A DNA stretch of 64,000 bases from Selaginella moellendorffii (taxonomy: Eukaryota > Streptophyta > Lycopodiopsida > Selaginellales > Selaginellaceae), in the NCBI RefSeq assembly GCF_000143415.4, contig NW_003314368.1:392792-456791 (forward strand). The letters run 5' to 3'. Numbering within the stretch: the stretch's first letter is position 1; each line of letters opens with the position of its first letter. Under the pieces are notes generated by a model. That model had not been told where the DNA came from. It ran no database searches and worked only from the letters and a program-made list of their open reading frames with translations. Of the stretch, positions 1-9,450 are shown in pieces. A program made the translations under genes and the position numbers.

Positions 1-1367
1 TACCGTGTAGGAACGGCAGGTTGTACTCGTAGACCACACCATGCTCCGACACTAAAAAGAACGAGAGATTCTTGGTGTTTCCATTCTTCACAGTAAACAC
101 AGGCCCTAGAGACAAGCTTAGGCGAGCATTCGGCGGCTTTGCATGCAGCACCCAGCGCCATTTTGCTTGAGCAAGTCGTCTTTCCACCAAAAGTCCGTTC
201 TGCAAAAGAATGATCTCAGTTTTCAGCGAAATAATCGAGGTTTAGCGTCTATATACCTTTGTCAAGAGAAAAATAGAGAAAGTGCGGCTCCCTGCAAAAT
301 CACGAGCTGAAAATCCACTTACGGGTGCCAACTCGTAGTCTTCAACAGATGAGCCGTCTCGAATGTGCTTTCTCCAAGCGGGCTTCGCGTTTGCATCGTA
401 TTCATAGAGGTCGCCATTTGTGCTGAAACGGAAAACCTGTTTCATCTGAAACCGACAAATATCTGGCTACCTGACAGTAAAAATTACCCCGGCTCTAAAA
501 CCTCCAGCATCGACTACATGGCCTACATCTCCCCCACGAGGATGACCATGGTTTGTCCACCTATATTGAAAGTTACAAAATCAAAAATCAAAAACGCAAA
601 TATCAGTCCTGGTAGCGTACCTTACAGGATTGAGGGACCATAATTCTGCTAGCCAACCGTCTGATGCAGTGAAGAACAGAGAGCTTCCATCACTAGACAA
701 AAATGCAGACTTTTTTAGAAATATGCTGCTTGATTCCGTAGAGGGCGTTGAAGACGGCCAGGGCCCCGAGCTTGCCCAGTGAAGATGTCCTTCTGCATCT
801 ATCTGAAGCTGCCAAGCACCGAACAAACTCTTAGAACATAGTAATGATAAAAAGCGTAGGACACGATCAAACCTGGTACAATCTTCCAGAATCGGAGAGA
901 GTTAGCATAGTTCGGTTGACAGAGTAAACGCCAGTTCCATACCCTGCTGAGTCCGGTAAATCATGTGGAATGATCACCCACTGGACTCCATTCCATAGCC
1001 TCTCGTAAATAGACCCGCTGTGGCCACTGCTCCAGAGAGATACTTCAGTAAATTTTATCAGGGAGACCCTTCCACTGTAAGGATGAATAAACTCAGTCTC
1101 CGTATCTGTTGCTGCCCCCTTGATTTCTCCGTTGTTGTCCCTTGGATTCTTTCTAGTAAACTTACTGATATCCACTTTCAACCAAGCGCCAGAAGCTCGA
1201 TCGTAAGTCCAGAATTCAGTAGCGTGCTGCTCGAATTCAGAGTGGCCAGGGGTCAGCACTGAAGATACTTCGAAGTACTGTGGCGAGAATTTCTGAGAGC
1301 TGCAGACAGATGTCTGGTATGCTATAAACAACAACCATATCAGCCTTAGACATGAAAAAACTCCCAT
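1..1367 (-). CDS. Conserved plant protein of unknown function, secreted (5' part of gene only)
   Basis: The start is ATG at 1367; the TTG two codons upstream is not a likely start. The first 25 residues form a clear signal peptide (MGVFSCLRLIWLLFIAYQTS followed by VCSS). Exon 1 (873-1367) ends at a GT donor. Further exons follow at about 640-825, 480-575 and 310-445, separated by short introns, and the gene runs off the left edge. The protein repeatedly shows short Trp/Gly-rich strands (ERLWNGVQWVIIPHDLP, FFTASDGWLAELW, TNGDLYEYD) spaced about 40-60 residues apart, which looks like blades of a beta-propeller. I do not recognise a named family. It may be a conserved plant protein acting in the secretory pathway. 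The exon structure is well supported; the propeller reading is an inference. Confidence 0.6.
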
Positions 1368-1820
1368 GATCAACCAAAGCGACTCATCAATCTGCGCCTT
1401 TCAGCTCATTTCAAAAAAGGAAGGACGAAAATAAAAAGGTTAAAAAAAAAGTAGAAAAAAGAAAAGAACAAAACCACATAGACAACGAATAGTAAACTAC
1501 TAACCAGTCGACTTGACAAAGACAAAGTCAGGAAGGATATACCCACAAAAAGCCACGAGTCACGTAAAGCTTTTGGAGACGGAAAGAGAAGAGCATTCGC
1601 TTAATCACGGAAAGAACCATAGACACATAAGGCCCGCCTAGAATCTCACTTTACCGGCTCAAATAAAAAGAATCTAAACTGCTGCAGTCACCTGCATTCA
1701 TCAGCAAGCACAAATATCAAACAGGACCGAGTAAAGTGAATGGAAATTCTACCTTGTATGACGACATGCGCAAGAACTCAAAGACCCTACACCGGAAACA
1801 TTAGCATATGCATAGTGATG

Positions 1821-2657
1821 TCATCGAACCACAAATATTGCCTCGAATCCGGTCTCTGAGTTTTCGACATCCTTTTCTTCTATATCGGCTGCAAAAACCC
1901 GGAAAATCAAACTTCCTGAAGCACCAACTAACCACACTCTTACCAAAAACTACGTCGGAAACTTCTTCGTACGTATCCAGCTTGAGTTTTCCATCGCAGT
2001 CGAAAGGCCCCTGCAACCACAACGGTGTAAGAAGAGGGTAGCAAAGTAACGAGACAACTTTACATCAGCTTTTGGAGCAGGCCGAGGCCACACCGGAAAG
2101 ATTTCTGTCCGGAAGGAGAGCACAGCCTTGACTCGTTTCTCCATTTCTACAAGCAGCACAGCATTAAAACAGGACACAAATTCCTCCTTAAAACGTTAAC
2201 ACACCTTGGTGTTCAAGCTTTTGCCGGAGAGCTTCCATATCATCCCCGGTGAAATGCACCCTCTCGATTCCCTGTTTCGCCCACTCGTCCGCCTTGCTCT
2301 CCTGAGGAGCCGCCGCCGCCCCTGACCAGAGAAAGAGAATTCAAAGGCTAGAATTCCAACATCGCTTACCTCCAATTTTTGCTCGCACATTGGAAATATT
2401 CCTGAGAGGCGTTCTCCCAGCATCGATCTTGTTGCCCAGAGGAGCGATCTTAGGCTTGGGCGTCGCGGATGGGAGCTGCTGCTTGTTTGTGATGTTCGAC
2501 AGCTTCGGCCGCTGGATCGTAGCTGGAGGAATCACGGATTTCCCTGCCGGCAACGCAACAGTCGGCGAAAGCGAGATGAAAAGGAAGAGATCTTACCGCT
2601 CATCGGAGCCGCATTCTCGTCTTGCGGATTGAATCGAGGAGCCACGCGCGTCGCCAT
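1821..2657 (-). CDS. PATRONUS/RSS1-like securin (APC/C substrate, inhibitor of separase)
   Basis: Five exons with introns of about 55-80 bp give a protein of roughly 180 residues from ATG 2657 to TGA 1821. The N-terminus carries a DEN box (NPQDENAAP, residues about 10-18) and two perfect destruction boxes of the form RxxLxxxxN (RPKLSNITN and RTPLRNISN). A basic, proline-rich linker follows, then the family signature DEWAKQGIERVHFTGDD, and an acidic C-terminus ends at VVR. Plant PATRONUS and rice RSS1 share this layout: DEN and D-boxes for APC/C recognition, then an EWAK-GIE-HFTG-type core. In Arabidopsis, PATRONUS proteins protect sister-chromatid cohesion and act as securins. The assignment rests on motifs and order, since overall identity in this family is low. 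Confidence 0.72.
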
Positions 2658-2721
2658 ACCCTGAGATAGATCTTCCCGCCCAGGAGGAAAACCAAAACCT
2701 CTTTACTGCCCTAACATAAAG

Positions 2722-2729
2722 GAATATGC
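2722..2729. promoter_or_regulatory. P1BS-like octamer GAATATGC upstream of the securin gene
   Basis: GAATATGC fits the GNATATNC consensus bound by PHR1-type MYB-CC factors. It lies 65 bp upstream of the securin start codon. The same octamer recurs beside several other genes in this window (6610, 6662, 9412, 11260, 12135). Whether PHR factors bind it is not known. Confidence 0.3.
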
Positions 2730-2932
2730 TAGCATCTTAACGGGTATTTTTTAGTAACTGTCCACGTCGACATTAATACCATACACGGTCGCAATGGCAG
2801 CTTTTTTTTCCTGAGCCAAACAAAAAGTCTGAAACACTGACCACGAGAACTCGATAAAGAGATGGATATAGGATAGATTTCTAGAAAAAAGAATGGAGGA
2901 CTTGGAAATTACACGCTCTTTGCGAGTTTCTT

Positions 2933-4176
2933 TCACGACCTTCGCCTTCTTCTAGCGCTGTAAATTCGATCGCTTCGATCGCTACTGCTGCTGCTCGAAA
3001 CAATCTTGCGGAGTTTGCAGCTCCGTTCTTCTCCCTCGGCATCACTATCACTTCTTAAAGGCACCACCTGATGATAGCAACACTGTGTATGAATCTCCCC
3101 GCGAAACAAAGAGAAAGAAAAGACTCACTTGATCTATCGTTTCGATCATTGAAACTCGAGGGTGGTGTTTTTGTTGAGAGGCGGACTTTGTAGAATCGGA
3201 GTTTGCATCTCTAGCTGAGCGCTTATCTGATCCACCAAGCCACGAGAACATCAGATCAGAGTTGAAAATCAACAAATGAGCTATTTTTTTTCTCTCCTCT
3301 TGTTTACTTCTCTGGTGGTTTTGGGAGAGTGACCTGTGTCAGCCGTGGAATTCCCAGTGGACGACACTGTTGAGCGCTTGCTTATCCTCTCCAGCCACAC
3401 CGATGCCCGGTTCTCAACGTCGGGAACCTCTGGAACGTCGTCCTCGAGCTCGTAGGCAGTGGAAGTTCTGCAAATCAGTCTCTCCTTGGCCTTGGGAGGA
3501 GTAGCGGCAGTTGGATCAGTCTGATCGTCCACAGCACCCGACTTGGATGATGTAAAGTGCCGCACCCAGGGGCTGGAAAATATGTTTGGAGATGGAAGCT
3601 CCCAAGAGTGGAGCCTTCGACACGGCAATGGTTGCCATCCACCACCTTGCATCACCTGTGAACAAAAAAACGAAGAGCAAACTGAATTGAGAGCTTGAAA
3701 AGTTTATAAACGAAGAACCAACCTTGAAGAAGCTAAGAGGCCTCGATTCCACACAGTCTTGATCACACGAAGAGGCAGCCTCGCCACAGATATCCACAGC
3801 ACAGTACTCCCGGTCATACATATTTCTCACAAACATCTCTTCCATGCTGCTTAGATACGAGGAGTGCCTGTCATCCGTCCAGGCCGTGTCCATGGATTCT
3901 TCCTCCTTCTGCCAGAATCACAAGCGAAATCGCTCGAATTTCCAGAAAAGAAGCAAGCAAGAGATATTTCATCCATACCGTGTCATCGCCAGAGTAGTTC
4001 TTGGATTGATTAGAGGTCTCGGATGTTAGCGTCGACGATGGCGACGACGAAGCCCTGCTCCGCAATCTCGACTCGCCGCAAGATTCCCTGTCGTGCTCCC
4101 ACGATTGAGCTGCATTCGGCGGCAATCTGTGGTGGATTGTGGCATTGGCGACGGCGATGTTCTTACTCCCAATCAT
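2933..4176 (-). CDS. COR27/COR28-like cold- and light-responsive clock-associated protein
   Basis: Four exons run from ATG 4176 (MIGSKNIAV) to TGA 2933. The GT-AG junctions lie near 3965/3922, 3722/3660, 3333/3237 and 3129/3065. The second exon carries the family core DTAWTDDRHSSYLSSMEEMF, close to the WTDE-H-xYL-SMEASFV motif of Arabidopsis COR27/COR28. The third exon has the second conserved block, ending in a tryptophan-containing SSPWVRHF motif. The C-terminus (DQVVPLRSDSDAEGEE, then Ser- and Arg-rich) looks nuclear. COR27/28 are night-phase regulators that link cold and blue/red light signalling to the circadian clock. The gene has a GC-rich leader with a possible 5'UTR intron (a donor just upstream of the ATG). 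The match is by motif; function in a lycophyte is inferred. Confidence 0.68.
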
Positions 4177-4560
4177 CGTCTCCGAGCGCAGAGGAGATAT
4201 TTCGGCCAAGATTCGCAAGAAAGCTCACCTCCAGCAGCTCCAATCCAAAGCCCTAGCAAGCGCAACGCCGATCGATCTCCTCAAGATCCGCCAAGCATCA
4301 CGCTCATCCGATCCAGACAATCACAAAACGCAAGGGTAGCATGGAGCCAAGGCGGTGGTGAAGCTACCAGGAATGAAAGCAAAGCTTATCGGCCTATGAG
4401 AAGTAGGCACCGAGGAATATACCGCCGCCATAGGGCTAGACAACCACGTGGCAAGCGGTGGACGAAAAATATCGCGAAAAAGCGCGGGCCACGTGGAGTA
4501 CTCTGGGATATTTATGTGATGCCAGATATTTTAACAGTGACAAATGAAAATATCGGGAAA

Positions 4561-4631
4561 TGCACTGCCCGGGAATCGAACCCGGGTCTGTTCCGTGGCA
4601 GGGAACTATTCTACCACTAGCCCAGCAGTAT
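4561..4631 (-). tRNA. tRNA-Gly (GCC), possibly impaired
   Basis: The minus strand reads as a 71-nt glycine tRNA. The anticodon loop CTGCCAC is closed by a perfect GTTCC/GGAAC stem, the T-arm is CCGGG-TTCGATT-CCCGG, and the D-loop has AGTGGTAGA. The anticodon stem differs from the usual plant GTACC/GGTAC but is fully compensated. The acceptor stem is weaker: position 1:72 would be A-C and 2:71 U-G, and the D-stem has a G-A mismatch. It lies only 30 bp past the TH2 stop codon, in the same orientation. The compensated anticodon stem argues for past selection; the broken acceptor end suggests a tRNA pseudogene or a poor substrate. Confidence 0.8.
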
Positions 4632-4660
4632 CAAATCGATGTTTAGCGGATAAGTTTAAG

Positions 4661-6570
4661 CTAATTACCAGCTAGAAACGCTTCTATCTCCAGCCATCCA
4701 GAAGCTCGATACAAAACTCCTTCCTCTTTTCTCCACGCTGATCGAGAGCTTTGCTGCCGCTGGACGAGGCCGGAAAAGAGTGGCACGATCTTCACTCCAA
4801 AGGCTTTGGAGGCTCGATCGAGGCTGGAGCTCGTTCCTAGAACAATTCCAATGTCAGCTCGGAGCAAGGCTAGCAGATCCGTGAGGCTGTCTCCAATGAA
4901 AATCACAAACTTGTCGTCCGGAGCGTGTAGAATCTCACGAAACATCGTCTCTTCCTTGTCAATCGGTGTCTCGACGCGTCTGATCAAGCTCCCGGTTGTA
5001 AAGTTCCCATCGTTTTCGAGTTCGTTGGAATGGACAGGAACATTGGTGATATTCTCTGGCATTGCAAGAGTAAGAACAACGAAAAGGAACAAAACTCGTT
5101 TCACCTTTGGAGAAAGCTGCTTCGATGAAGGTCCGGCTCCAGCAAACCGAGAGGATTTGACAAGAGATTTTGGAACTTAGCCTGCAAAGCACACTGGCAC
5201 AGCCAGCTTGAAGTGCCATGTTTTGTCCGGCTTGCTTGATATCATCGATCTTAATGCCTTGCAAAACGCGGGAGGCGTCGATTTTCGCGTTCCCTTGCTT
5301 CTCAAACTCGGAAAGAACTTGGAGAGCCTCTTTGATCGCATCGTAGTCGTACTCTTCACACAAAGAAAAACAATATGGTCAGTTCTTTTTAACATTTACG
5401 AAACAAAGTCTACCATTTTTCTCGCGACCACCACGAAGAACAACTTCTTCCAGGAGTTTGGAGTAGTCCCTGAAATACTCGTCCGAGAGGCTGCTCCATT
5501 TCCTCCTTACATTTGGATCGACCGCCATAGCCAGCTCCGCTAGAACTGGGGATGAATCAGAGACGGTGCAAGTAGAATCAAAATCAGAGATGAGGACGAA
5601 GTTGCGATCCTTGAGTGCTACACTCTCTAGCAGCGGGACAAAAGCGTTGCTGCCACGCACTTCCTGGGCATCGAAGAAGCTCACCTCGTACGCTATGGCA
5701 CGGTGATACAAACTTTGCATACTCTGAAATTCCGCTGCCGTAGTCTCTTGAGCTTCCGAGAGGCTATCGAGAAGCTGCTCGAGTCGAGTAGCAGCAGTCT
5801 GCCAAGACAAGCTAGCTCAGAACTAGATTCAAACATAAACATCCAAGAACAAACTGATTTTACCTCGAAACCAGGCGACGAGTAAGTCGAAATCCAGTCG
5901 CGATATGGATGATTTTCTCGAGAGAAAACTCTCGTCTCTTGGCCTAGGAAAGCGTAGAGACGCATGCACGGAGCCATTGCTGCCAGAGCGAGCATCGGCA
6001 CCTTAGTTTTCTCGCATTCAATTTTCTTCCCAGCAGCCACTGCGAGGAGAAAATCTGTGTAAGCACAAGTTGCTGGCGATGGTGGTGTATGATCGAAGTT
6101 CCAAGCCTGCAAGAAGGCAAATTCTTACAAATCAAAAGACGAAAAAAAACAGAAAAGAAAAGAAAAGCTTTGGAAGAGACCTTCATGAGGGAAGAATGGA
6201 GCTCAAGTTCCTCGTACACAGCCTGTTGGAGCTTGCAAATCTCAGATTTAACTTCTCGATCATCGCTGCGCTCTATGGCCAAACCATAGCTAAAAGAAAA
6301 ATGTGAAGAACAACAGGAAAATTCTGTCGATTGAGCTTACGCTTTCGCGAATGCCGTCAGGAAGAAGGAATCCTGCGCTATGAATCGCTGGAAGCTGTGA
6401 AGATCCAGCGTCCCAGCAGCGATGGACACCACAAATGGATGATACAGACATACCATTGCCTCGCGCTTGGATTGCTGCCACAAGCGCTTTGAAATGGATG
6501 GCTCCATCGCCTGGGCGCTTGCCAAGCTCCTCAATCCTCTGGCCACTACATTTCTAAGCAAACACGACAT
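4661..6570 (-). CDS. TH2: Bifunctional TH2 protein: TenA-type thiamin salvage hydrolase fused to HAD thiamin monophosphate phosphatase, mitochondrial
   Basis: The start ATG 6570 gives an Arg/Ser-rich, amphipathic N-terminus (MSCLLRNVVARGLRSLASAQ) that fits a mitochondrial presequence. The N-terminal half is a TenA_E-like helical domain (YHPFVVSIAAGTLDLHSFQR, then AWNFDHTPPSPATCAYTDF, and ENHPYRDWISTY). The C-terminal half is a HAD phosphatase: motif I ISDFDSTCTVSD, and motif IV IGDSLTDLLALL near residues 100-110 from the end. Arabidopsis TH2 removes phosphate from thiamin monophosphate, an essential step before pyrophosphorylation to the cofactor, and its TenA part salvages amino-HMP. About eight exons are split by introns of 55-80 bp. 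The catalytic Asp residues of the HAD domain are intact. The tRNA gene begins 30 bp downstream. Confidence 0.9.
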
Positions 6571-6692
6571 TACCTAAACTCTATGGGAATATTTCTCAAC
6601 AAATAAAGCGAATATGCTAAAAATAACCTCATACCTTAAAGAATATTCTATTCGAAAAACTGAATATGCTAAAATTAGATTTTTAAAAAACC
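6571..6692. promoter_or_regulatory. TH2 promoter with three GNATATNC-type motifs
   Basis: The 122 bp between the TH2 start codon and the end of the trihelix gene is AT-rich. It contains GAATATGC at 6610 and 6662 and the palindrome GAATATTC at 6641. All three fit the GNATATNC (P1BS) consensus. The spacing of about 25-30 bp between them is regular. No experimental support is available from sequence alone. Confidence 0.3.
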
Positions 6693-7588
6693 TTAGAGCT
6701 TGTCAATCATCTTGTTCAAGGAGGAGGTCATCTCTTGAATGGCGTGAACCATGGCCTCGAGGTGTGATTCGTGCTTCTCGCACATCCTCTCTTGCATCTG
6801 GATCACGATCTTGGTGTTCTTCTCCAAGATCGCCTCGAGCCTGTCCATGCTATCCTCCGCCGGCGCCGGCTTGGGCCGCTTCCTCTTCCCGGACGAAGAA
6901 ATCCCCTGCTCGTCGTTGGACGATGGAGCTACAAGTTCGCGATCAATCACGAATCAAACCAAGAGAAGAACTTGAGCTCACCGTTTGGGATCTGGAGCAA
7001 TGGAGGACACAAATCCCCGGCCTGCAAGAACGCGGCAGCGGCGTGATCGTGAGCGCCATCGTCCACCTGCGGCTGCCGCTTGAAGTGATGGTGCTGCTGG
7101 TGGACGATCCTCTCCGAATCATACACCGTGGGAGGCACTCCAGGCCTGTTGGCGAGGAAGTGATCCAGCTCCTCGAAGATATCCTTGTCGAAAACCGGAG
7201 GAACGATGAGCTTGTTCTCGCGCTTCTCCTCCACGGACATGAGCCAGTAGGATTGCCGCGAGTTCCTGTTCTGCCAATCCTTGACTCTCTTGTAGTCTCG
7301 GACGATGTTCTGCCAGCGCTTGCGGCACTGCGATGCGTCGCGGACCACTCCAGCGTCCTCGCATTTCTTGGAGATCCTCTTCCACTTCTGCTCCTTGTTG
7401 ACGATCTGGCCGCGGCTCGCCGCCTCGGCCACCTCCTGCTCGTAGACGCGCTTGGCCTGGACGAGCGTGATGGTCTCGTCCTTGAGCCAGCGCGAGGCGC
7501 GCGTGGATCGCAGCGCGACCTCGGCGCCCTCCATCGCGTCGTGGAGATGATCCTGGGGGATCGGCGTAGCGCAGGAATCGTCGTCCAT
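6693..7588 (-). CDS. Trihelix transcription factor, ASR3-like
   Basis: Two exons (6982-7588 and 6693-6928) are joined across a 53-bp intron. ATG 7588 (MDDDSCATPIPQDH) was chosen over in-frame upstream codons because the upstream part looks like leader. Residues about 30-140 form the SANT/MYB-like trihelix DNA-binding domain: SRWLKDETITLVQAKRVYEQ, the central QKWKRISKKC, then QCRKRWQNIVRDYKRVKDW with its three spaced tryptophans, and SYWLMSVEEKRE. This order, and the FDKDIFEELD segment after it, match the ASR3 clade, in which Arabidopsis ASR3 is a repressor of immune genes. The C-terminus has a nuclear-type KRKRPKPAP motif and a predicted coiled coil (EDSMDRLEAILEKNTK onward) for dimerisation. 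The target genes are unknown. Confidence 0.85.
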
Positions 7589-7969
7589 GATCTGAGAAGC
7601 AAGAGAGAGGATTATCTGGAGCGAAATATTTCGAGAAGTGCTCGAAGAAATTCCTGGCTCCAGCGACGATGCAAATGCGCGAATTGTATAGCGAGAGAAT
7701 GCTCCATCCAAGAATCTATGGATCTAAGCTAGGGTTCTTCCGGCGCTCGGCAGTGGCCATACCTCAAACACTCGCCCTAGAAACGGCCATGGGAGGCCAT
7801 TGGCTCGCGGAGCTTGCCGAGAGACTGGTGTCCTCCACGCAGATTGCGCCTCGCTCCCTTTAGACCGAGACTTCCAGAATTAGGGCACGAAAGGGGGAGA
7901 TTATTTCACATTATTCCATCAAAACGTTTTACAAAACAAAATTTTTTCCATCCAGTTCGGTTTCTTCGT
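7589..7969. other. Intergenic region between the trihelix and cytochrome c1 genes
   Basis: These 381 bp hold the trihelix promoter side (7589 to about 7750), including a GAAATATTTC palindrome near 7621, and the 3' side of the cytochrome c1 gene. I see no coding, RNA or repeat feature here. Confidence 0.5.
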
Positions 7970-9303
7970 TTAGTTCACGACATCGAACACGAGTCTCCGC
8001 GCCTTCATGGGAGCGAACCTCCATCTCTTGGTGTAGGTAATTCCGAAGAACATTAGGACTATAGCGAACAACCACTTGGATCCACTCTAGAAAACCAAAG
8101 CCAAGAGAGCACCATCAGTGACTTAAGATCGAAGAACGAGAAGAGTGAAAGATTCACTCACCAGTTTGCGTTCGTCCATCTCTGGCTCTGCTGCCCAGGC
8201 GAGGAAGCAAACCACATCTTTGGCCATCTGATAGATACGAGCAAGAGAAAGTTAGCCAAGATTTTTCGCAGAGATCATAGAAACCTGAGATGCAGTCGCG
8301 GGAGTCCCGTCCTCGTACTCAACAGCCCCATCCATCAAAATCTGTGGCATTGCAATGGCACCCCCGGGGAAGTATGGATTGTAGTGAAGTCCGTCTCTGA
8401 TCTATCAAAAGGTAAAGAAAGAAAAAAGCTTCATTCCGGAAAAAAAATCTAGCTTACCTTGACTCCAGCGGGAGGCTCGCGATAGCCAGTGAGCAAAGAG
8501 AAAACGTAGTCATCACCACTGAACCTGGCCTGCAAGAAGAAACGCGCAAAACTTGAAGAAAGAAACAAAGAAAGCGTCTAGCGTGTACCTTCGTCATCAA
8601 GCTCAAGTCTGGAGGATACGCTCCTCCATTCGCTGCTCGAGCAGCTTGCTCATTCGGATATGGAGCTGGCAGGAAATCGTTGGGTCTGCCGGGGCGAGTG
8701 AACATCTCCCCCTCATCGTTGGGCCCATCAGTCACCTCAATCTCGGCCGACATAGCCTTCACCTCCTCCTCCGTGTAAGCCACACCGATAAGATGGCGGT
8801 ATGAGATGTATTGCATGCTGTGGCACGCAGCACAGACTTGGGCATAGACTTGATGCCCGCGACGGATCCTATCAAAAAATGTAGGAAAGAAAAAGGTGAG
8901 CAAATCTTGAGATTAAAAAAAAGAAAGAACTTACGATGCGTGATCCTGTGCCTCGAAAATCCCATTGTAAGGCCACTTGTATGATGGCGGGGGCAAGCCA
9001 TGATCCGCCTCATCGGCATAGACGTAGCCAGCAGCAGCAAACACGCTCGTTGCCGCGGCTCCCAAGAGCGCGAGGCCATTGCGGAGATTATGCCCCCGTT
9101 CTTCGTCTTGGAGCTTGGATGACGCTGCTAAAACCCCAGCAGTCTGGAAATCCCCAAAAAGATCGCATTGCATCAGATCCACTGCCATTGCCCGCCACTG
9201 GGATTACACCACAAACCTTGCTCGCAGCTTGGCCATCTTGAGCCAGTAGTGTCGCGCGCGCTCCAAGAATCCGATTGAAAAGAGAGCGCCGGGCCGCCGC
9301 CAT
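7970..9303 (-). CDS. CYC1: Cytochrome c1, heme protein of mitochondrial complex III
   Basis: ATG 9303 opens an Arg/Ala-rich mitochondrial presequence ([20 protein letters not shown]). A hydrophobic sorting segment ([20 protein letters not shown]) follows, then the mature domain. Covalent heme attachment is visible as [29 protein letters not shown] supplies the methionine ligand region; and a single C-terminal membrane anchor ([19 protein letters not shown]) is followed by a basic tail ending VFDVVN. The protein passes electrons from the Rieske iron-sulfur protein to cytochrome c at the inner membrane. Six or so exons have introns of 50-70 bp with clean GT-AG ends. The gene is complete and all key residues are present. 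It shares a 147-bp upstream region with ATG16. Confidence 0.95.
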
Positions 9304-9450
9304 GACCTCGCCCAATGCGAGTGAGAGCGTAGTTAGCCCTAAGAATGTGAGAACATATGCCGTTTAATGATCACATATTCTGCTTTAGAACCGCACATTC
9401 CGTTTAGAGAAGAATATGCGTTTCGTGTTCTAGGGTTTCGCCTTCGCGGG
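9304..9450. promoter_or_regulatory. Bidirectional promoter between CYC1 and ATG16
   Basis: Only 147 bp separates the two start codons. The segment has an AGGGTTTCG telo-box-like motif near 9432, which is common upstream of plant housekeeping genes. It also has GAATATGC at 9412 and two related ATATTC/ATATGC words at about 9354-9380. Any leader sequences must be very short. Co-regulation of the two genes is an inference. Confidence 0.45.

Noticed and set aside
6614-7732. A 372-residue plus-strand frame over the trihelix gene
   Set aside because: It is the antisense shadow of a GC-rich coding exon. The minus strand has a clear trihelix domain and a valid intron.
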